Assembly (NCBI RefSeq): GCF_026341275.1 | Contig: NZ_JAIFZO010000002.1 | Span: 756,361 to 820,360, forward strand | Reading direction: 5' to 3' | DNA: 64,000 nucleotides | Origin: Streptomyces ortus | Lineage (GTDB): Bacteria; Actinomycetota; Actinomycetes; Streptomycetales; Streptomycetaceae | Shown here: in pieces, positions 1-8,414 of the stretch | Position numbering within the stretch: the first letter of the stretch is position 1 | Layout: the number at the start of each line of letters is the position of its first letter | Position numbers and translations under genes: made by a program | Notes under the pieces: model-generated | Database searches by the model: none | What the model saw: the letters and a program-made list of their open reading frames with translations, nothing else | What the model was told of the DNA's origin: nothing

Positions 1-684
1 CGCGTTCCTGGTGTCGGTGTTCGAGGCGCCCTGACCCCCGTGCCCCGCCGAACCGCGCCCCGCCGAGCCGGGCCGCCCCGAGTCGTCCGAGCCCGGCTCC
101 CCCGGCTTGCCAGGTCCACCCGGCCCGCCCGGCGTACCCGGGTGCTCCGCCTCTCCGGGCTGCCCCGGCCCGCCCGGAGAGCCGGGTCCCCCGTGGCCGG
201 GAGACGTGGTGCCGTGCCCGCCGCCGCCGGTGTTCCCGCAGGAGTTGCCGGTGGCCGTGTTGCCCACACCGGCGACGGAGACGCTGTTGCCGCAGACGTT
301 CACCGGTGCGTCCACCGGAATCTGTACATGGTTGCCGGAGCCCACTCCGGACGAGTCGCCGGTGTGCCCCCAGGCCTGCGATCCGGCTCCGCCACCCGAG
401 CCGCCGTTCCCGTGGTGGCCGGAGCCTCCCCCCTTGCCCGCCCCCCTGTTGCCGCACTTGTTGCCGACCGCCGGGTTGAGCACGCCGACGACGTTGACGG
501 TGTTGCCGCAGACGTTGACCGGCGCGTGCACCGGCGCCTGTACCGAGTTCCCGGAGAGTACGCCCGGGGAGCCCGAAGCGGTGCCGTGCGCCCCCGAGTC
601 GGCATGCGCGTAGCCGCCGGTGGCCGCGAGGACCCCGGTTGCCGCCGCCACCGTCATCAGGCCTTTGCGGGTGACCTGTCGCAT
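1..684 (-). CDS. chpC: Long chaplin (ChpA-C class), C-terminus beyond window edge
   Basis: Secreted amyloid-forming surface protein that coats aerial hyphae and spores. Translating the minus strand from the ATG at 684 gives 228 residues with no stop before position 1. A Sec signal peptide (start MRQVTRKGLM) is followed by two chaplin repeats, each with the Cys pair and the VNVCGN...VVGVLNP / VNVCGNSVSVAG pattern. A Gly-Pro-rich hydrophilic linker comes next. Long chaplins normally end with a sortase LAXTG signal, a membrane segment and a basic tail; that part is expected to lie left of the window. It sits directly downstream of a ChpH-type short chaplin on the same strand, the chpH-chpC order known from S. 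coelicolor. The ATG follows a GGGGGCAGGG purine run. Odd feature: the linker contains about eleven collagen-like Gly-X-Pro triplets (roughly 93-197). Identification as a long chaplin is firm; the letter C rests on neighbourhood. Confidence 0.9.
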   Translation of the reverse strand, partial: MRQVTRKGLMTVAAATGVLAATGGYAHADSGAHGTASGSPGVLSGNSVQAPVHAPVNVCGNTVNVVGVLNPAVGNKCGNRGAGKGGGSGHHGNGGSGGGAGSQAWGHTGDSSGVGSGNHVQIPVDAPVNVCGNSVSVAGVGNTATGNSCGNTGGGGHGTTSPGHGGPGSPGGPGQPGEAEHPGTPGGPGGPGKPGEPGSDDSGRPGSAGRGSAGHGGQGASNTDTRNA

Positions 685-845
685 AGCTTTTCCCTGCCCC
701 CTTTTGAACCGTGTGGTGCGTGTGTCGCGATATACGGAATGTCGGCGGCCCCGGAGCGCATGGCGCGCACTCCGGGGCCGCGGACTCAGACCCTCATGAC
801 TTCCAGACCTTTATGGAATGCAAGTCCTGCAAGTCCTTGTGAGGT

Positions 846-870
846 GTGCTCGACGTCGGACGTCGAGCAC
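846..870 (-). terminator. Hairpin just after chpH
   Basis: A perfect 10-bp inverted repeat (GTGCTCGACG / CGTCGAGCAC, 5-nt loop) lies 4 nt beyond the chpH stop codon at 875-877. There is no U-tract, which is common for streptomycete terminators. It probably ends or stabilises the chpH transcript and separates it from the chpC promoter in 685-845. Confidence 0.65.
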
Positions 871-874
871 GGCG

Positions 875-1108
875 TCAGACGTTGGTGCAGGTGTTGCCGA
901 AGGCGGGGTTCAGCAGCCCGATCACGGAGACCGTGTTGCCGCAGACGTTCACCGGGATGTGGATGGGCGCCTGGACGACGTTGCCCGAGAGCACGCCCGG
1001 GGAGCCGACAGCGGCACCCTGAGCACCGGCGTCGGCAACCGCAAGACCCGCACCGGCGAGAACGAGGCCACCCGTGGCAGCCGCAGCGGCGACGATCTTC
1101 TTGATCAT
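875..1108 (-). CDS. chpH: Short chaplin ChpH
   Basis: A 77-residue secreted chaplin that self-assembles into amyloid fibrils on aerial hyphae and lowers surface tension. The start chosen is MIKKIVAAAAATGGLV at 1108, preceded by a strong AGGAGG ribosome site; an upstream in-frame ATG at 1150 would add a non-signal-like 14 residues. A signal peptide of about 30 residues precedes one mature chaplin domain with SPGVLSGN, VNVCGN and LLNPAFGNTC motifs. Two Cys are present, so it is the ChpD/F/G/H type rather than the Cys-free ChpE. Sequence and position beside a long chaplin match chpH, one of the two short chaplins (with chpE) most conserved in Streptomyces. The leader carries a palindrome close to the ribosome site (1128-1152). 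Confidence 0.93.
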   Translation of the reverse strand: MIKKIVAAAAATGGLVLAGAGLAVADAGAQGAAVGSPGVLSGNVVQAPIHIPVNVCGNTVSVIGLLNPAFGNTCTNV

Positions 1109-1127
1109 TGTTCCTCCTAGTAGGCAA

Positions 1128-1152
1128 ATGTGATCCCAGCCGCGGATCACAT
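1128..1152 (-). promoter_or_regulatory. Perfect palindrome in chpH leader
   Basis: ATGTGATCC (1128-1136) and GGATCACAT (1144-1152) form a perfect 9-bp inverted repeat with a 7-nt spacer, about 20 nt upstream of the chpH start and about 10 nt from its ribosome site. It could be an operator or a leader hairpin controlling access to the ribosome site. The TGTGA/TCACA ends recall CRP sites, but the 13-nt spacing does not fit. The rest of 1109-1264 must hold the chpH promoter; no clear -10/-35 could be assigned. Confidence 0.4.
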
Positions 1153-1264
1153 CAGCAGTAACGAGGAGGGAGTAATAGGGCTACGAGCTTATGAGCGCAT
1201 TCACTCTTCTCAGTCGGCTCCGTACGCGCTGGCGATTATGGGAGTGTCATTTCAGCGGTCCGCC

Positions 1265-2590
1265 TCAGGACGCCTCGATGAAGCGGTCGAGCACCCGCAC
1301 GCCGAACTTCAGGGCGTCGACCGGGACCCGCTCGTCGACGCCGTGGAACATCCCGGCGAAGTCCAGCTCCGGCGGCAGCTTCAACGGGGCGAAGCCGAAG
1401 CAGCGGATGCCGAGGTCGTCGAAGGACTTGGCGTCGGTACCGGCGGAGAGCATGTACGGGACGGCCCGCGCGATCGGGTCCTCGGCGACCAGCGCGGTCT
1501 GCATGGCGTCCACGAGGGCGCCGTCGAAGGTGGTCTCCAGGGCCTTGTCCGCGTGCACGTCCTCGCGCTTCACGTGCGGGCCGAGGATGCGGTCCAGGTC
1601 GGCGAGGAACTCCTCCTCGTAACCGGGCAGGTAACGGGCGTCGACGTGCGCGGTGGCCTGGCCCGGGATGACGTTCACCTTGTAGCCCGCACCCAGCTGG
1701 GTCGGGTTGGCCGTGTTCTGGAGCGAGGCGCCGATGAGCTTGGCGATCCCGCCGAGCTTGGCCAGCGTCGCGTCCATGTTCTCCGGGTCCAGCTCGGTGC
1801 CCAGGGCGTCGCCGAGCTCGTCCAGGAAGTGCCGCAGGGTCTTCGTCACGCGCACCGGGAACTTGTGCCGGCCGAGCCGCCCGACCGCCTCGGAGAGCTC
1901 GGTGATCGCGTTGTCCTTGTGGATCATCGAGCCGTGGCCGGCGGTGCCGTCCACGGTCAGCTTCATCCAGTGCATGCCCTTCTGGGCGGTCTCCACCAGA
2001 TACAGCCGCAGTTTCTCGTTCACCGTGAAGGAGAAGCCGCCGACCTCGCCGATCGCCTCCGTCACGCCCTCGAAGAGGTCGGGGTGCTTCGTGACGAGGT
2101 GCTTGGCGCCGAACGTGCCGCCCGCCTCCTCGTCGGCCAGGAAGGCCAGCACGAGGTCGCGGGGAGGCTTGCGGCCGGCGCGCACCCGCTCGCGTACGAC
2201 CGCGAGGGTCATCGCGTCCATGTCCTTCATGTCGACGGCGCCCCGGCCCCACACGCAGCCGTCGGCGATCTCGCCGGAGAAGGGGTGGTGCGTCCAGTCC
2301 TGGGCGTTCGCCGGTACGACGTCGGTGTGGCCGTGGATGAGCAGCCCGGGCCGTGAGCGGTCCTCGCCCTCGATCCTGACCACCGTGGAGGCGCGGCCCG
2401 AGTGCGACTCGAAGATCTGGGGTTCCAGACCCACCTCGGCGAGCTTCTCCGCGACGTACTCGGCGGCCTTGCGCTCACCCGGGCCCGAGTGGTCCCCGTA
2501 GTTGCTGGTGTCGATCCGGATCAGCTCGCGGCAGAGGTCGACGACCTCGTCCTCACCCTTGATGCTCCTGGTCGTGTCCTGCTCGCTCAC
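1265..2590 (-). CDS. M20 family metallohydrolase (ArgE/DapE/ACY1-like)
   Basis: A 441-residue cytoplasmic dinuclear zinc amidohydrolase or peptidase; this branch usually acts on dipeptides or N-acyl amino acids, and the substrate here is unknown. The first zinc motif is HGHTDVVP (His88, Asp90); then GRGAVDMKD carries the bridging Asp, and DEEAGG carries the general-base Glu and a zinc ligand. The dimerisation (lid) domain contains GHGSM near residue 220. A C-terminal GTDAKSF segment and a His in GMFHGVDE complete the site. Length is typical. The start is the GTG at 2590 preceded by GGGAGGAA. It lies on the same strand upstream of chpH but 156 nt away, and is probably transcribed separately. 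Confidence 0.9.
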   Translation of the reverse strand: MSEQDTTRSIKGEDEVVDLCRELIRIDTSNYGDHSGPGERKAAEYVAEKLAEVGLEPQIFESHSGRASTVVRIEGEDRSRPGLLIHGHTDVVPANAQDWTHHPFSGEIADGCVWGRGAVDMKDMDAMTLAVVRERVRAGRKPPRDLVLAFLADEEAGGTFGAKHLVTKHPDLFEGVTEAIGEVGGFSFTVNEKLRLYLVETAQKGMHWMKLTVDGTAGHGSMIHKDNAITELSEAVGRLGRHKFPVRVTKTLRHFLDELGDALGTELDPENMDATLAKLGGIAKLIGASLQNTANPTQLGAGYKVNVIPGQATAHVDARYLPGYEEEFLADLDRILGPHVKREDVHADKALETTFDGALVDAMQTALVAEDPIARAVPYMLSAGTDAKSFDDLGIRCFGFAPLKLPPELDFAGMFHGVDERVPVDALKFGVRVLDRFIEAS

Positions 2591-2842
2591 GTGCTTCCTC
2601 CCACTGTCACTGCTGGTGGTCTCCCACGTCCTTCCCTCTCATCCTCTCTCTCCGGTCATCCCCGCCCAAGGCCGGACCACGCCCGTCACACGCCGTTCAC
2701 GCCCGCCGCCCGGCGATGCGCGGGCGGCGGGCCGGTGGCCGGCGGGTGGTCGGCCGGCGATCGACCGGTGATCGGGGGCTCCCCAAAGCCTGGTAATGTT
2801 TCCTTCGTCGCCGCGAGGGGAACCCCGCGCGACAGACACCTT

Positions 2843-2930
2843 GTCCGGGTGGCGGAATGGCAGACGCGCTAGCTTGAGGTGCTAGTGCCCTTTATCGGGC
2901 GTGGGGGTTCAAGTCCCCCCTCGGACACCA
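2843..2930 (+). tRNA. tRNA-Leu (anticodon GAG)
   Basis: An 88-nt class II tRNA with CCA encoded. The acceptor arm GTCCGGG pairs with CTCGGAC (one G-T). The D arm is GCGGAATGGCAGACGC. The anticodon stem CTAGC/GCTAG encloses the loop TTGAGGT with anticodon GAG. A long variable arm (TGCCCTTTATCGGGCG) and a T arm with GGTTCAAGTCC follow. A strong terminator comes 18 nt after the CCA. Confidence 0.96.
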
Positions 2931-2947
2931 GTAGCAATCACCAGCTG

Positions 2948-2972
2948 AGACCCCACTTCGTGTGGGGTTTCT
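2948..2972 (+). terminator. Intrinsic terminator of tRNA-Leu
   Basis: ACCCCAC, loop TTCGT, GTGGGGT followed by TT and a T-rich stretch, 18 nt past the tRNA 3' end. It may also serve the convergent ABC transporter operon ending at 2997. Confidence 0.8.
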
Positions 2973-2996
2973 GCGTTTTCCCCTCCCTCCTCCCCC

Positions 2997-3718
2997 TCAC
3001 CCCTTCCTGTCGGAGCTGGAGAGCCTCCCCTTGCGCAGGGTGAGGGTGTGGTCGGCCTCGGCGGCCAGGCGGTGGGAGTGGGTGACGACGATGACGCACT
3101 TGCCCTGCTCGCGGGCCAGCTCCTGGAAGATGCCGATGATCCCGGCGGCGGTGTCCTCGTCGAGGTTCCCGGTGGGTTCGTCGGCGAAGAGGATGTCGAC
3201 GTCGCAGGCCAGGGCGCGGGCGATGGCGACCCGCTGCTGCTGGCCGCCGGAGAGCCGCAGCACGTTGCGGGTGGCCTGGTGCCGGTCGAGCCCGATGCGT
3301 TCGAGGAGTTCGAGGGCCCGTGCCTTCCTGTTGCGGCCCTTGGTGCCGGTGATCTCCATGGCGGTGGTGACGTTCTGCACGGCGGTCATGTAGGTGAGCA
3401 GGTTGTACTGCTGGAAGATCGTCGCCGCGTGCCGGCTGCGGTAGCGGCCCAGGCCGATGCGGTCGAGGCCGGTGCCGTCGAAGCTGATGGTGCCGCTGGT
3501 GGGCGTGTCCAGGCCGCCGGCCAGCGACAGCAGGGTGGTCTTGCCGCAGCCCGAAGGACCGAGGACGGCGTAGAAGGTGCCGCGGTGGAAGTCGTGGTCG
3601 ATCTCCTTGAGGACGGTGGTTTGCGGCGCTGCCCAGTGGTGGCTGACGCCGGTCCGAGCACGGGAGGGGGTGGCGGGGTCGGGGGCGGGGTGGGGTCGGG
3701 GGTGGACATGGTGGTCAC
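2997..3718 (-). CDS. MacB/LolD-type ABC transporter ATPase with apparent frameshift near its N-terminus
   Basis: Nucleotide-binding subunit for the two FtsX-type permeases encoded just upstream. The conserved frame, readable from about 3690 to 2997, shows LKEIDHDF, Walker A GPSGCGKTT, Q-loop IFQQYNLLTY, signature LSGGQQQR, Walker B ILFADEPTGNLD and a switch His in VVTHSH. That frame contains no ATG, GTG or TTG between an upstream TGA and the Walker A region. The only good start signals, GTG 3718 (overlapping the permease stop as GTGA) and ATG 3709, open a different frame reading MSTPDPTPPPTPPPPP and losing the ATPase. A one-base indel in the C-rich stretch at about 3650-3700 would join them. 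It is therefore either a recent frameshift mutation or a sequencing error in a homopolymer. Family assignment is certain; intactness is not. Confidence 0.8.
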
Positions 3719-5109
3719 TTGCCCTTCGTCAGGATGGTCTTGGGGTTCAGGCGCAGTACGGATGCGGCGGGTACGGCGGTGGCCAGCAGGGCGATGCCCA
3801 GGCCGGCGCCGGCGAGGGCGGCCATCGTCCCGTGGTCGAGGCGGATGGTGATCCTGTCGATGGGGTCGGCGCCGAGGACCGGTTCGTCGTTCGGGTCCTG
3901 GCCCTGCTGCAGACCGGTCTGGCCGGGCGGCGGCTGCTTCCAGGAGTCGAGCTTCTTCTGTTCGGCGGCGGCCTCGCCGGACACCAGCGAGTCCCCCGCG
4001 GCCTGCGCGAGCGGCGCCGCGAACAGGAAGCTCGCACCGATGGCCAGGGCGGCGAGAGCGAAGATCTCCACGGCCTGCTGGGCGATGACCCGTCGCTTCT
4101 TCTCACCCAGGGCGAGCAGGACCCCGTACTCCTTCTGCCGCTGCTTGACCGCGAGGGTCACCAGCAGGGCCAGGACGGCGGCGCCGGCGATGCCCGTCAG
4201 CCACATCGCGACGGTGGTGGAGGAGGACACGGCCGACATCGGGGCGGTCATCTGCCGCACGGCCTTGTCGTTGATGCCGAGTTTGAACCCGTCCAGGGCA
4301 CTGCCCGCCCGCCGCTGGGCCCAGGCCTTGAACGCGTCGTACGTCGCGGGGTCCTTGAGCTTGAAGACGGCGCCGCTCAGTCGGGTCGCGGGGCCGTCCT
4401 CCTCGCTGTTGAGCCGGCTCAGTGCCCGGGAGGACACGATCATCCGGTCCCCGGGGAACTGCATGTACTCGGGGTCGGGTTCGCTGGAGGGATCGCGGTA
4501 GACACCCTGCACGGTGAACACGGCCGTGTCCTTGCTCGCCGGGTCGTTGGGTGTGAGGGAGATCTTGTCGCCCGGCTTGAGGTCGTTCTTCTTCGCCAGC
4601 CGCTCCTCGATCAAAACGGCGTTGCGGTCCTTGTCGGCGGCGGTGAGCGCCTTACCTGCGAGCAGCTTCCACTTTCCGCCGGCGAAGTCGGGCATCAGGC
4701 AGGAGTCCAGGACCCCCCTGACCAAGGTGTAGTTGGGCACGGACGGGTCCATCGTCTGGCCCACGATCTTGGCGCCGCCGGCCAGTCTGGTCCCGTTGAA
4801 GGATTCGTAGTTGTACGACTCGACGAGCGGTGACCTGCCGATCCGGTCCACGGCGTCGGAGTCGATCTGCGGGGCCTGGAGTCCGCCGCTGCCGCCCTCC
4901 CCACCGTCCTTCAGCGAGTCCATGTCCATGCTCAGCGTGACGTCGGCGCCGAGCTTGCGCTTGGCCTGCTCGCCGGCCCGGGAGGTCGCGTCGTCGATGA
5001 GTACGCCACCGAACACCATGGCCGACATGACCAGGAAGGTCGCCAGCATCGCCAGGGTTCTGGTCTTGCGCGCCCACAGGCTCAGGGCCGCGCGTCGGAG
5101 GAAGTTCAT
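3715..5109 (-). CDS. FtsX/MacB-like ABC transporter permease
   Basis: A 464-residue membrane subunit of an ABC exporter or lipoprotein/peptide extrusion system. It begins MNFLRRAALSLWARKTRT, with one membrane helix at about residues 20-40 (LAMLATFLVMSAMVFGGVL). A large extracytoplasmic MacB-type domain follows, and then three C-terminal helices of the FtsX domain (one starts TVAMWLTGIAGAAVLALLV, another EIFALAALAIGASFLFAAP). The start at 5109 is preferred over an in-frame ATG at 5151 because it aligns with the paralogue next door (MNFAKRAAYSLIARK) and has AAGGA about 12 nt upstream. Its stop overlaps the GTG proposed for the ATPase. Two permeases with one ATPase suggest a heterodimeric membrane part. 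Confidence 0.88.
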   Translation of the reverse strand: MNFLRRAALSLWARKTRTLAMLATFLVMSAMVFGGVLIDDATSRAGEQAKRKLGADVTLSMDMDSLKDGGEGGSGGLQAPQIDSDAVDRIGRSPLVESYNYESFNGTRLAGGAKIVGQTMDPSVPNYTLVRGVLDSCLMPDFAGGKWKLLAGKALTAADKDRNAVLIEERLAKKNDLKPGDKISLTPNDPASKDTAVFTVQGVYRDPSSEPDPEYMQFPGDRMIVSSRALSRLNSEEDGPATRLSGAVFKLKDPATYDAFKAWAQRRAGSALDGFKLGINDKAVRQMTAPMSAVSSSTTVAMWLTGIAGAAVLALLVTLAVKQRQKEYGVLLALGEKKRRVIAQQAVEIFALAALAIGASFLFAAPLAQAAGDSLVSGEAAAEQKKLDSWKQPPPGQTGLQQGQDPNDEPVLGADPIDRITIRLDHGTMAALAGAGLGIALLATAVPAASVLRLNPKTILTKGK

Positions 5110-5162
5110 GTGCCACAAGTCCTTGTCGTAGGGCATCAGTTGGTGGGACATCCGGTGGCGGC

Positions 5163-6434
5163 TCAGTCGCCGCCGACGAGGATGGAGCGGGGGTGCAGAC
5201 GCAGGATGCCGATGCCGGGGACGACGGTGGCGGCCAGCGCGATGCCCAGGCTCGTTCCGGCGACCTTCACCAGGTCACGCGGTGTCACGCGCACTTCGGG
5301 CGGGGGGAGTTCCGCCGCCGCCCCCGGGGTGCGGGCGGCGGCCACCCGACCGCCGCTCTGCCGGTCCAGCAGCCGGTCGTCGAGCTGCCCGCCGAGGAGC
5401 CCGGCAGCCGTGGCGGCGAGGACCAGGGCGGGTACGGCGAGCGCGACCACCTCGACGGTGTGCTGGCCGACCAGCTTCCACTTCTTCTCACCCAGGGCGA
5501 AGAGCATGCCCAGTTCGTCGCGCCGCTCCCGGATGGTCAGCATCACGATCAGCCCGAGGACCACCGCGCCGGCCACCGCGATCAGCCACACCACCGCGTT
5601 CGCGAAGGCAGCCACCCTCCGCAGCGGTTGCACCTGGTCCCGGTACGCCTTGTCGTTCACGTCGAAGCGGAACCCCTTGCCCGCTCCCAGCAGGTGCTCG
5701 GCCTCGGTCCGCAGGGCCCGCGCCTGTTCCGGGGAGCGGAGCTTGTAGACGGCCTCGGTCAGCTGCTCGCCCGGTCCCAGGCCGCGCAGCGCGCCGATGG
5801 GCGCGTACATCCGGTTGGCGGGGAGGTCGGCGGGTGGCATCCATGGGTCGGGGGTGCGTGCCGGGTCCTCGAAGACGCCGATGACCTCGAAGGACTTCTC
5901 GGTCCTGCCGTCCGGCGAGGTCAGGGTGATCCGGTCGCCGGGCCCCAGCCCGTTCTTCTCGGCCGTCCGGACCTCGACCATCACCACCGCGCGGTCCGCG
6001 TCCGCCGCGGTGATCGCACGCCCCGATGTGACCGTGGTGCGTCCGGTGGCGAAGTCGAGGAGCATCTCCGACTCCCGGACACCGGTCAGCCCCGGACCGG
6101 CCGTTGTGGGCTTCTCGCCTGGTGGGCGTGGTGCGGCGGAGGTTTCCAGCTTGAGTCCGGGCGCCCTCGGGGTCCCGCGCAGAATCGGGTTGTACCGTTC
6201 CACCAGGGGGGATCGCCCCAGTTTCGCGGCCTGCCGTTCGGTGAACGGCTCGCCCCGCACCGTGGCGTCCACTCCGATGCGCCGCTGCGCCTCGGCCTCC
6301 TGGCGTGCGGTGGCGTCCCGCAGCAGGAACCCGCCGAGGAGCAGCGTGCACACCACGGCGAAGATCCCCAGCAGGAGCGCCGACTTTCCTTTGCGGGCGA
6401 TGAGGCTGTACGCGGCCCGCTTGGCGAAGTTCAT
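5163..6434 (-). CDS. FtsX/MacB-like ABC transporter permease, first gene of operon
   Basis: A 423-residue paralogue of the downstream permease with the same layout. The N-terminal helix is SALLLGIFAVVCTLLLGGFL, followed by an extracytoplasmic domain and three C-terminal FtsX-domain helices (one starts AVVWLIAVAGAVVLGLIVML), ending LRLHPRSILVGGD. The chosen start MNFAKRAAYSLIARKGK at 6434 matches the paralogue; the open frame continues upstream to 6656 but that part overlaps the divergent regulator. The 53-nt gap to the next permease fits one operon. It is transcribed away from the response regulator, and the shared 175-nt intergenic region makes control by that two-component system likely. 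Confidence 0.88.
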   Translation of the reverse strand: MNFAKRAAYSLIARKGKSALLLGIFAVVCTLLLGGFLLRDATARQEAEAQRRIGVDATVRGEPFTERQAAKLGRSPLVERYNPILRGTPRAPGLKLETSAAPRPPGEKPTTAGPGLTGVRESEMLLDFATGRTTVTSGRAITAADADRAVVMVEVRTAEKNGLGPGDRITLTSPDGRTEKSFEVIGVFEDPARTPDPWMPPADLPANRMYAPIGALRGLGPGEQLTEAVYKLRSPEQARALRTEAEHLLGAGKGFRFDVNDKAYRDQVQPLRRVAAFANAVVWLIAVAGAVVLGLIVMLTIRERRDELGMLFALGEKKWKLVGQHTVEVVALAVPALVLAATAAGLLGGQLDDRLLDRQSGGRVAAARTPGAAAELPPPEVRVTPRDLVKVAGTSLGIALAATVVPGIGILRLHPRSILVGGD

Positions 6435-6609
6435 GTCGTCAGCAGAGCAAAGGGGCGTTTGCGGCCACGTAAAGGATGTTGCGGGCGGATAAGAATCCCC
6501 GGTCGGAGCAGGTCGTGGCAGGTCGGAGCCAGACCTGGGGTCTGCCGGAGCGCCGCCCCGGGGACGCTCCTTATGTGGCTGCAATAGCCGGCTTGCTTCC
6601 ATGGGGATC

Positions 6610-7290
6610 ATGAGGGTTCTGGTAGCCGAAGACCACCGGGTGCTGGCGCGCACCATCGCGACCGGCCTGCGCCGCCAGTCGATGGCGGTGGACGTCGCCG
6701 AGACCGGCGACCAGGCCGAGCGGATGTGTCTGCTGACCGACTACGACGTACTGGTCCTGGACCGCGATCTGCCGGTGATGACCGGCGACGAGGTGTGCCG
6801 GCGGCTGCGGGAGCTGCGGGACCCGCCCCGCATCCTGCTGCTCACCGCCGCCGCCGGGATCACCGACAAGGTGTACGGGCTGCAGGAGCTGGGCGCCGAC
6901 GACTACTTGGCCAAGCCCTTCGACTTCGCCGAACTCGTGGCCCGGGTCCGCGCCCTGTCCCGGCGCGCGCCCAAGCCGTCGCCGGTCGTGCTGCGCCACG
7001 GGGGCATCACCCTGGACCGCGCCAGACGTGGGGTCGAGGTGGACGGTTGCCCGGTCGGGCTCACCCCCAAGGAGTTCGCCGTGCTCCAACTGCTTCTGGA
7101 GGCCCACGGTGACCACGTCTCCCACCGGGACCTGGTCCGCACCGTCTGGGACGAACACCTGGACCCGCGCACCAGCGCCGTGCGGACCACCGTCAGCAGA
7201 CTGCGCGGCAAACTGGGCGGTCCGGGCGTCATCACCGCCGACGCGGGTCTTGGCTACCGTCTGCACGGCGTCCCCGGGCCGCTGCGATGA
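6610..7290 (+). CDS. OmpR/PhoB-family response regulator
   Basis: A DNA-binding regulator of a two-component system. The receiver domain spans roughly residues 1-115, with acidic pair ED near residue 8, phospho-acceptor Asp in VLVLDRDLP (about residue 51), Thr in LLLTAAAG and Lys in YLAKPFD. A winged-helix Trans_reg_C domain follows, with LTPKEFAVLQLLL and the recognition region RTSAVRTTVSRLRGKL. An alternative ATG lies 9 nt upstream at 6601. Its stop overlaps the kinase start (ATGA), so the pair is translationally coupled. It probably activates the divergent ABC exporter in response to an envelope or antimicrobial signal; that is inference from position. Confidence 0.92.
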   Translation: MRVLVAEDHRVLARTIATGLRRQSMAVDVAETGDQAERMCLLTDYDVLVLDRDLPVMTGDEVCRRLRELRDPPRILLLTAAAGITDKVYGLQELGADDYLAKPFDFAELVARVRALSRRAPKPSPVVLRHGGITLDRARRGVEVDGCPVGLTPKEFAVLQLLLEAHGDHVSHRDLVRTVWDEHLDPRTSAVRTTVSRLRGKLGGPGVITADAGLGYRLHGVPGPLR

Positions 7291-8414
7291 GCCGGCCTCG
7301 CGCCCTCGACGCGCGTGACGTCCTGTCCCGACTCCCCTTCCGTACCCGGCTCGCGGTCGCCTTCAGCGCGCTGTTCCTGCTGGCCGGAACGGCCCTGCTC
7401 GCCTTCGTCGTGGTCCTGGCCCGGTACGGCACCGCGCGGCAGGTGGCGGGCATCGAGGCGGAGCCCGTGGGGGACGGCATCTCCCTGCGGAAGGTCGACA
7501 CGACGGTGCGGGCGGTCCAGGACGCGGCCTTGGAACAGATGGTCCTGTGGTCCGGCATCGGCCTGATCGTCATGGCGCTCCTCGCCGGGCTGACCGGCTG
7601 GTGGCTCGCCGGGCGCGCACTGCGGCCGGTCGCCGCCGTGACCGAGGCCGCCCGCCGGATCGGTGACACCAACCTGGACGAGCGGCTGGCCCTGACCGGA
7701 CCGGACGACGAACTGCACCGCCTCGCCGACACCTTCGACACCATGCTGGACCGGCTCCAGCGGGCCTTCGACAGTCAGCGCCGTTTCGTCGCCAACGCCT
7801 CGCACGAGCTGCGCACCCCGCTCGCCGCGCAGCGGGCGAGCATCGAGGTCGGGCTGGCCGACCCGCTCCCCGGCCACCTCGTCGGGGTCCGCGACGACCT
7901 GCTCACCACCAACCGCGAGGCCGAACAGCTCATCGCTGCCCTGCTCCTGCTCGCCCGCAGCGAGCGCGGGCTGGAAGAGACGGAGCCCGTCGATCCGACG
8001 GGGATCATCGCCACCTCGATCACCGAACTCCGCCCGCTCGCCGCGGAGATGGCGGTGGAGATCCACGCCCCCGTCGGCACCCTCCTCCCGCTGAACGGCG
8101 ATCCGGTACTGCTGCGCCACCTGATCACGAACCTGCTCCGCAACGCCGTCCAGTACAACCGCCCTCGGGGCCGTGTCGACGTGAGCCTGACCGGCCGCAC
8201 CCTCACCGTCACCAACACCGGCGGTCCCGTGGACCCCGCCCGGCTCGACGACCTCTTCGAACCGTTCCGCCGCCTGGGGCAGGACCGCGTCGGCACCACC
8301 GGCCACGGCCTGGGCCTGTCCATCGTCCGCTTCATCGCCCACGCCCACGGCGCACAGGTCACCGCACGACCGGGGCCGGACGGCGGCCTGCGCATCGGGG
8401 TCACGTTCCCGTGA
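7287..8414 (+). CDS. Sensor histidine kinase
   Basis: A 375-residue membrane kinase partnered with the preceding regulator. Helix one is about residues 22-45 and helix two about 87-106, with only about 40 extracytoplasmic residues between them, an intramembrane-sensing layout. The order is HAMP (GRALRPVAAV onward), HisKA with NASHELRTPLA (His173), N box NLLRNAVQYN and a G box around GTTGHGLGLSIV. A short sensor loop beside a MacB-type exporter is typical of systems that sense peptides or flux through the transporter rather than a bound ligand. Overlaps the regulator by 4 nt. Confidence 0.93.
   Translation: MSRPRALDARDVLSRLPFRTRLAVAFSALFLLAGTALLAFVVVLARYGTARQVAGIEAEPVGDGISLRKVDTTVRAVQDAALEQMVLWSGIGLIVMALLAGLTGWWLAGRALRPVAAVTEAARRIGDTNLDERLALTGPDDELHRLADTFDTMLDRLQRAFDSQRRFVANASHELRTPLAAQRASIEVGLADPLPGHLVGVRDDLLTTNREAEQLIAALLLLARSERGLEETEPVDPTGIIATSITELRPLAAEMAVEIHAPVGTLLPLNGDPVLLRHLITNLLRNAVQYNRPRGRVDVSLTGRTLTVTNTGGPVDPARLDDLFEPFRRLGQDRVGTTGHGLGLSIVRFIAHAHGAQVTARPGPDGGLRIGVTFP

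Noticed and set aside
1128..1152. CRP binding site
   Set aside because: TGTGA and TCACA are present but 13 nt apart, not the 6 nt of the CRP consensus.
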